Below are positions 11,668 to 12,389 of a DNA stretch of 12,389 nt, in pieces. The notes under the pieces are model-generated. The model ran no database searches. It was not told where the DNA came from and saw nothing but the letters and a program-made list of their open reading frames with translations. The DNA is taken from contig URGG01000057.1 of NCBI GenBank assembly GCA_900547345.1, positions 1-12,389 of the forward strand, read 5' to 3'. Made by a program: the position numbers and the translations under genes. Numbering within the stretch: the stretch's first letter is position 1; the number at the start of each line of letters is the position of its first letter. Source of the DNA: an uncultured Collinsella sp. Lineage in GTDB: Bacteria > Actinomycetota > Coriobacteriia > Coriobacteriales > Coriobacteriaceae.

Positions 11668-12389
11668 ATGTCCCAGTACGATTACCTTGTCGTCGGCGCC
11701 GGCCTTTCGGGCGCCGTCTTTGCCAACGCCGCCAAGCGCGCCGGCAAGTCGGTCCTGGTCATCGATCGCCGCGACCACATCGCCGGCAACATCTACACTG
11801 AGGACGTCGAGGGCATCCAGGTCCACCGCTACGGCGCGCATATCTTCCACACTTCCATGAAGGACGTCTGGGACTACGTCAACCGCTTCGCCGAGTTCAA
11901 CAACTACGTCAACTCGCCGGTAGCCAACTTCCACGGCAACATGTACAACATGCCCTTCAACATGAACACCTTCGCCAAGATGTGGCCGGGCGTCGTCACG
12001 CCGGCAGACGCCAAGGCCAAGATCGCCGAGCAGGTGGCCGCCGAGAACATCGGCGAGCCGCAGAACCTCGCGGAGCAGGCGCTGTCGCTCGTCGGCCGCG
12101 ACATCTTCGAGACGCTCGTGAAGGGCTACACCGAGAAGCAGTGGGGCCGTGATTGCAAGGACCTGCCCGCGAGCATCATCAAGCGCCTCCCCTGCCGCTT
12201 CACCTACGACAACAACTACTTCAACGACCGCTACCAGGGCATCCCCATGGGCGGTTACACCAAGATGGTCGCCAACATGCTCGAGGGCGTCGAGGTGCGC
12301 TGCGGCGTGGAGTACAAGGAGCTGATCGCCGCCGAGCCCGATATCGCCGCCAAGACGATCTACTGCGGCCCCATCGACGCGTTCTACGA
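11668..12389 (+). CDS. glf: UDP-galactopyranose mutase, 3' end cut by window edge
   Basis: This FAD enzyme interconverts UDP-galactopyranose and UDP-galactofuranose, supplying Galf for surface polysaccharides. The visible 240 residues show the FAD-binding start YDYLVVGAGLSGAVFA with GAGLSG (10-15), an acidic residue at the end of the second strand (VIDRRDHIAGN), HRYGAHIFHT (53-62), the FNNYVNSPVA segment, YTEKQWG (154-160), KRLPCRF (172-178) and NDRYQGIPMGGYT (186-198), all typical of bacterial UGM. About two thirds of the usual length is present, with the C-terminal FAD-contact part missing. ATG at 11668 follows AAAGGAG seven bases upstream. It lies 78 bases after aroQ, with a stem-loop between, and probably starts an envelope or exopolysaccharide cluster to the right. 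Confidence 0.95.
   Translation, partial: MSQYDYLVVGAGLSGAVFANAAKRAGKSVLVIDRRDHIAGNIYTEDVEGIQVHRYGAHIFHTSMKDVWDYVNRFAEFNNYVNSPVANFHGNMYNMPFNMNTFAKMWPGVVTPADAKAKIAEQVAAENIGEPQNLAEQALSLVGRDIFETLVKGYTEKQWGRDCKDLPASIIKRLPCRFTYDNNYFNDRYQGIPMGGYTKMVANMLEGVEVRCGVEYKELIAAEPDIAAKTIYCGPIDAFY

Overview
The window is a GC-rich bacterial chromosomal segment. The gene set (HPr/enzyme I with PfkB-type hexose-phosphate kinases, a Tritrichomonas-like IMP dehydrogenase, an AroE-AroK fusion, UDP-galactopyranose mutase) and G-rich intergenic hairpins carrying GGGGACAGGCACC or TGGGACGGGG point to a gut Actinomycetota of class Coriobacteriia, most likely Collinsella or a close relative. That placement is inference from protein style and repeat style, not a database result.

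Left half (1-8013) is transcribed leftward. Reading in that direction: guaB (IMP dehydrogenase); a 500-bp gene-poor interval with a ~110-bp palindromic element, a second strong hairpin, stem-loops and a possible Cys-rich micro-ORF; ptsH (HPr); a possible attenuator; ptsI (enzyme I); a PfkB-family 1-phosphofructokinase-like gene (fruK copy 2); a strong terminator; a second, diverged fruK copy with its own candidate promoter; a strong terminator; cca (tRNA nucleotidyltransferase); a weak terminator; and a tRNA-Glu(CTC) cut by the left window edge. HPr and enzyme I feed phosphate from PEP to sugar permeases encoded elsewhere, and the kinases would act on the sugar phosphates produced. No enzyme II is in the window.

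Right half (8207-12389) is transcribed rightward. A small ModE-like winged-helix regulator sits divergently from guaB. It is followed by a long perfect inverted repeat and then an aromatic amino acid group: pheA (chorismate mutase-prephenate dehydratase-ACT), an aroE-aroK fusion starting immediately after the pheA stop, a terminator-like repeat hairpin, and aroQ (type II dehydroquinase). After a further hairpin comes glf (UDP-galactopyranose mutase), cut by the right edge and probably opening an envelope polysaccharide cluster. Together aroQ and aroE-aroK catalyse three consecutive shikimate-pathway steps (dehydroquinate to shikimate-3-phosphate); pheA carries chorismate to phenylpyruvate.

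I do not see a clear new defence or mobile system. The most interesting signals are in the spaces between genes: the repeat hairpins, the 6387-6496 palindrome, and an inverted repeat in the ptsH leader that would bury its ribosome binding site. At the protein level, unusual residues in the nucleotide/phosphate loops of both FruK copies and of the IMP dehydrogenase deserve a check.
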